Positions 62,449 to 64,000 of a DNA stretch of 64,000 nt are shown here, piece after piece. The notes beneath the pieces are model-generated. The model was given only the letters and a program-made list of their open reading frames with translations, was not told the DNA's origin and ran no database searches. This DNA comes from Nematopogon swammerdamellus (lineage: Eukaryota; Arthropoda; Insecta; Lepidoptera; Adelidae). A program made the translations under genes and the position numbers. The stretch spans positions 22,961,791-23,025,790 of the forward strand of contig OX336344.1 of assembly GCA_946902875.1 (NCBI GenBank), in the 5' to 3' direction. Numbering within the stretch: the stretch's first letter is position 1; every line of letters begins with the position of its first letter.

Positions 62449-62784
62449 TGGTACTTTTATTTTTATTTTTATTGAAACTGACTCGGTTGGCTACATCACC
62501 TACAACATCCGTGATGTCAGCCCATAACACCGGGTGTACTTGGTGCCACGTCAGTGCTTCCCTTCGGTCGTGCCGGCTACACTGAACTGGTCGGAAAACA
62601 CAAACTATTTACATAGCCGTTTCGACCGACCTTTCATTCAGTGCGGTGGTACCAACCCGGGCGGGTAAACCCTACCACCTAGTAATATAAGAAGGGAGTC
62701 ATATCCCTTAGTCGCCTTTTACGACATACACGGGGAGAGATGCAGTGGGGATATTCTTTTAAAGTACCGGCCCCACACGGTACA
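62449..62784 (-). mobile_element. SINE-2 full-length
   Basis: T-rich tail, GAAACTGACTCGGTTGG, full body, TCGCCTTTTACGACATAC and the GTACCGGCCCCACACGGTAC terminus, here in one copy only (contrast 30382-30621). Confidence 0.85.
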
Positions 62785-62873
62785 GTACTTAAAATGTATT
62801 CAATGATGTTAGGTCGGAAATGAACGAAATAACTGTTGGATGGGTGGAGTACTGTCAAAGATTAAATGATAGT

Positions 62874-63066
62874 TACAGTGCAGTACTCGTATAGTGCCCG
62901 GCAGTAAATATGAACATCGAGCTTTAAAAACAGAGAATCCGGTTGTAGAGCGTCGTCCTTGTCGCGCAAAGAAATGCGAGTTCGTGCGACAGGGACGACG
63001 CTCTACAACCGGATTGTCTCTTTCTAAAGTTCGATGTTCATTATTCACTGCCTGATACTGCACAGT
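62874..63066. mobile_element. Foldback MITE
   Basis: CAGTGCAGTACTCG and GTGCCCGGCAGTAAATATG on the left pair with CACTGCCTGATACTGCACAG on the right; the central 28 bp (AATCCGGTTGTAGAGCGTCG onward) are nearly exact. Outer arms are more diverged. Target duplication not clear. Confidence 0.7.
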
Positions 63067-63074
63067 GCACTTCA

Positions 63075-64000
63075 TCTACTGTGTCGTAAGCCGCGCGAAA
63101 TTCAAATTCCGGGTTAAGGTGATGTGAGACTGCGTCTGACTCGAATTTCAAGAAGTGTACCGCCAATATTACTCACCTGACAGATTCAGTTTTAATATAT
63201 GTAAAACTTCATCTATCAGCGCAGATCGATAGCTTTTTGAAAACACGATTTGATTAACTTCGCTCATAGAAAAAAATCACGTACATGCCTCGGAATTTAG
63301 TTATAAAAACGTATTTAAAGGAACGTGACCAAATGAAGGCTTTGGAAAAAATATACTTTATTTGTTGAATATATATCAAAATCCGTAGCTTTTTACTCCT
63401 TGGTTTCGATCCGTAGTTTTGGAATAAAAAAATAAAAACCGAATTTTTGATTGATTGATTGTGTTGCATCCTACTCCAACCAGCGAAAGCGGCGCCTTGA
63501 AAGAGGAGTACGGGTGAATACGGGTTGACAAGGCCTTAAGTCCCAAGTGCTAAGGGAAGAAGCACCCCTGAGAAGTAATCTGTGCCTGAGGGCTAGCTGC
63601 GTGCGGCGCACACTTTGGGAGACCCTGTTCTAGACAATGAAGTTACCTGCTCCAAAACATCCCCAACCGATGCGAACCGTTATTTTGAAACAATAATGAC
63701 CGCGCCAGGTAGAAGGAGGCGAGGAAGGAGGTAGAAAAAATATAATAAAGTCATTCTTTTTAACGAAGAGATTATAATCATTGGGCCGATGTTATTTCGG
63801 GTCGTATAAAAACTTTTGTGTCTTACTTGATTGGTAAACCTATCCTAACACTTACATAATAATAAATAGCTTTAATACCTTGACGTGTATGAAGAAAGTT
63901 ACTATTTTAGAAATTCGTATGCGTAACAAAATTTAAAGAAAGTCGGGGCCGCTAAAATCAAGTTGAAAATAATAAAAATATTCTTCTAATCTAGTTGTAT
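63075..64000. other. Unannotated end of window
   Basis: No gene or repeat that I can support. GGGAGACCCTGTTCTAGAC at 63618-63636 echoes CTAGACCAGGGGCTCCC at 62124-62140 in reverse, perhaps an old dispersed fragment. Confidence 0.3.

Overview
This window reads as gene-poor, repeat-saturated nuclear DNA from an insect, most likely a moth or butterfly. The grounds are the repeat families rather than any host gene: a tRNA-headed SINE with the CCGGCCAAGTGCGAGTC head that is widespread in Lepidoptera, RTE tails containing TCCACTGCTGGACATAG and (ATC)n, Jockey-like and CR1-like reverse-transcriptase ends, a piggyBac-type TTAA/CCCTAGA MITE, and fragments carrying GCCCGCGGCTTCGC. The species cannot be named from the sequence. 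I found no intact host gene, no bona fide tRNA or rRNA gene and no CRISPR array. Almost all open frames are under 130 codons and lie in repeats. The longest unexplained one, 151 codons at 41919-42374 on the minus strand, is not recognised.

Layout. 1-8300: dead LINE ends, one nested inside another with a 10-bp target-site duplication, and scattered SINEs. 8681-17626: two direct copies of a repeat about 3.5 kb long, each with a foldback, a SINE, two opposed reverse-transcriptase fragments and a (CATA)n tail; the second copy carries a 628-bp unit three times in tandem. A third tail opens the window. 18000-27000: nested SINEs, a TTAA-flanked MITE, and a SINE split by two LINE insertions, both with target-site duplications. 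27257-29026: a 1.8-kb palindrome whose arms are tandem arrays of 66-68-bp units. 30382-30621: a 20-bp repeat present 12 times, grown from the terminus of a SINE. 31000-48600: old LINE and SINE debris, a piggyBac-like MITE at 32808-33360, and long stretches with nothing recognisable. 48677-52021: a 3.3-kb element with 196-bp terminal inverted repeats, an 8-bp target-site duplication, repeated GATCCCGGGATC palindromes and coding-like remnants. 52000-64000: SINEs, four to five MITE-like elements (two of them inside SINEs), and further LINE ends.

Five SINE families are used as labels. SINE-1: a head combining tRNA-like A and B boxes with a 5S-rRNA-like stretch. SINE-2: a head with GTCGTAAAAGGCGACT joined to the SINE-1 body. 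SINE-3: the SINE-2 head on a different body ending in (TATG)n. SINE-4: a Ser/Leu-tRNA-type head with a central block shared with SINE-1. SINE-5: the CCGGCCAAGTGCGAGTC head. These share modules, which suggests repeated recombination between families. None of the retrotransposon coding remnants is intact, so any current mobility would depend on LINEs elsewhere in the genome. The best candidates for something new are the palindromic tandem array, the 3.3-kb inverted-repeat element with its coding remnant, and the tRNA-5S-tRNA composite SINE head.
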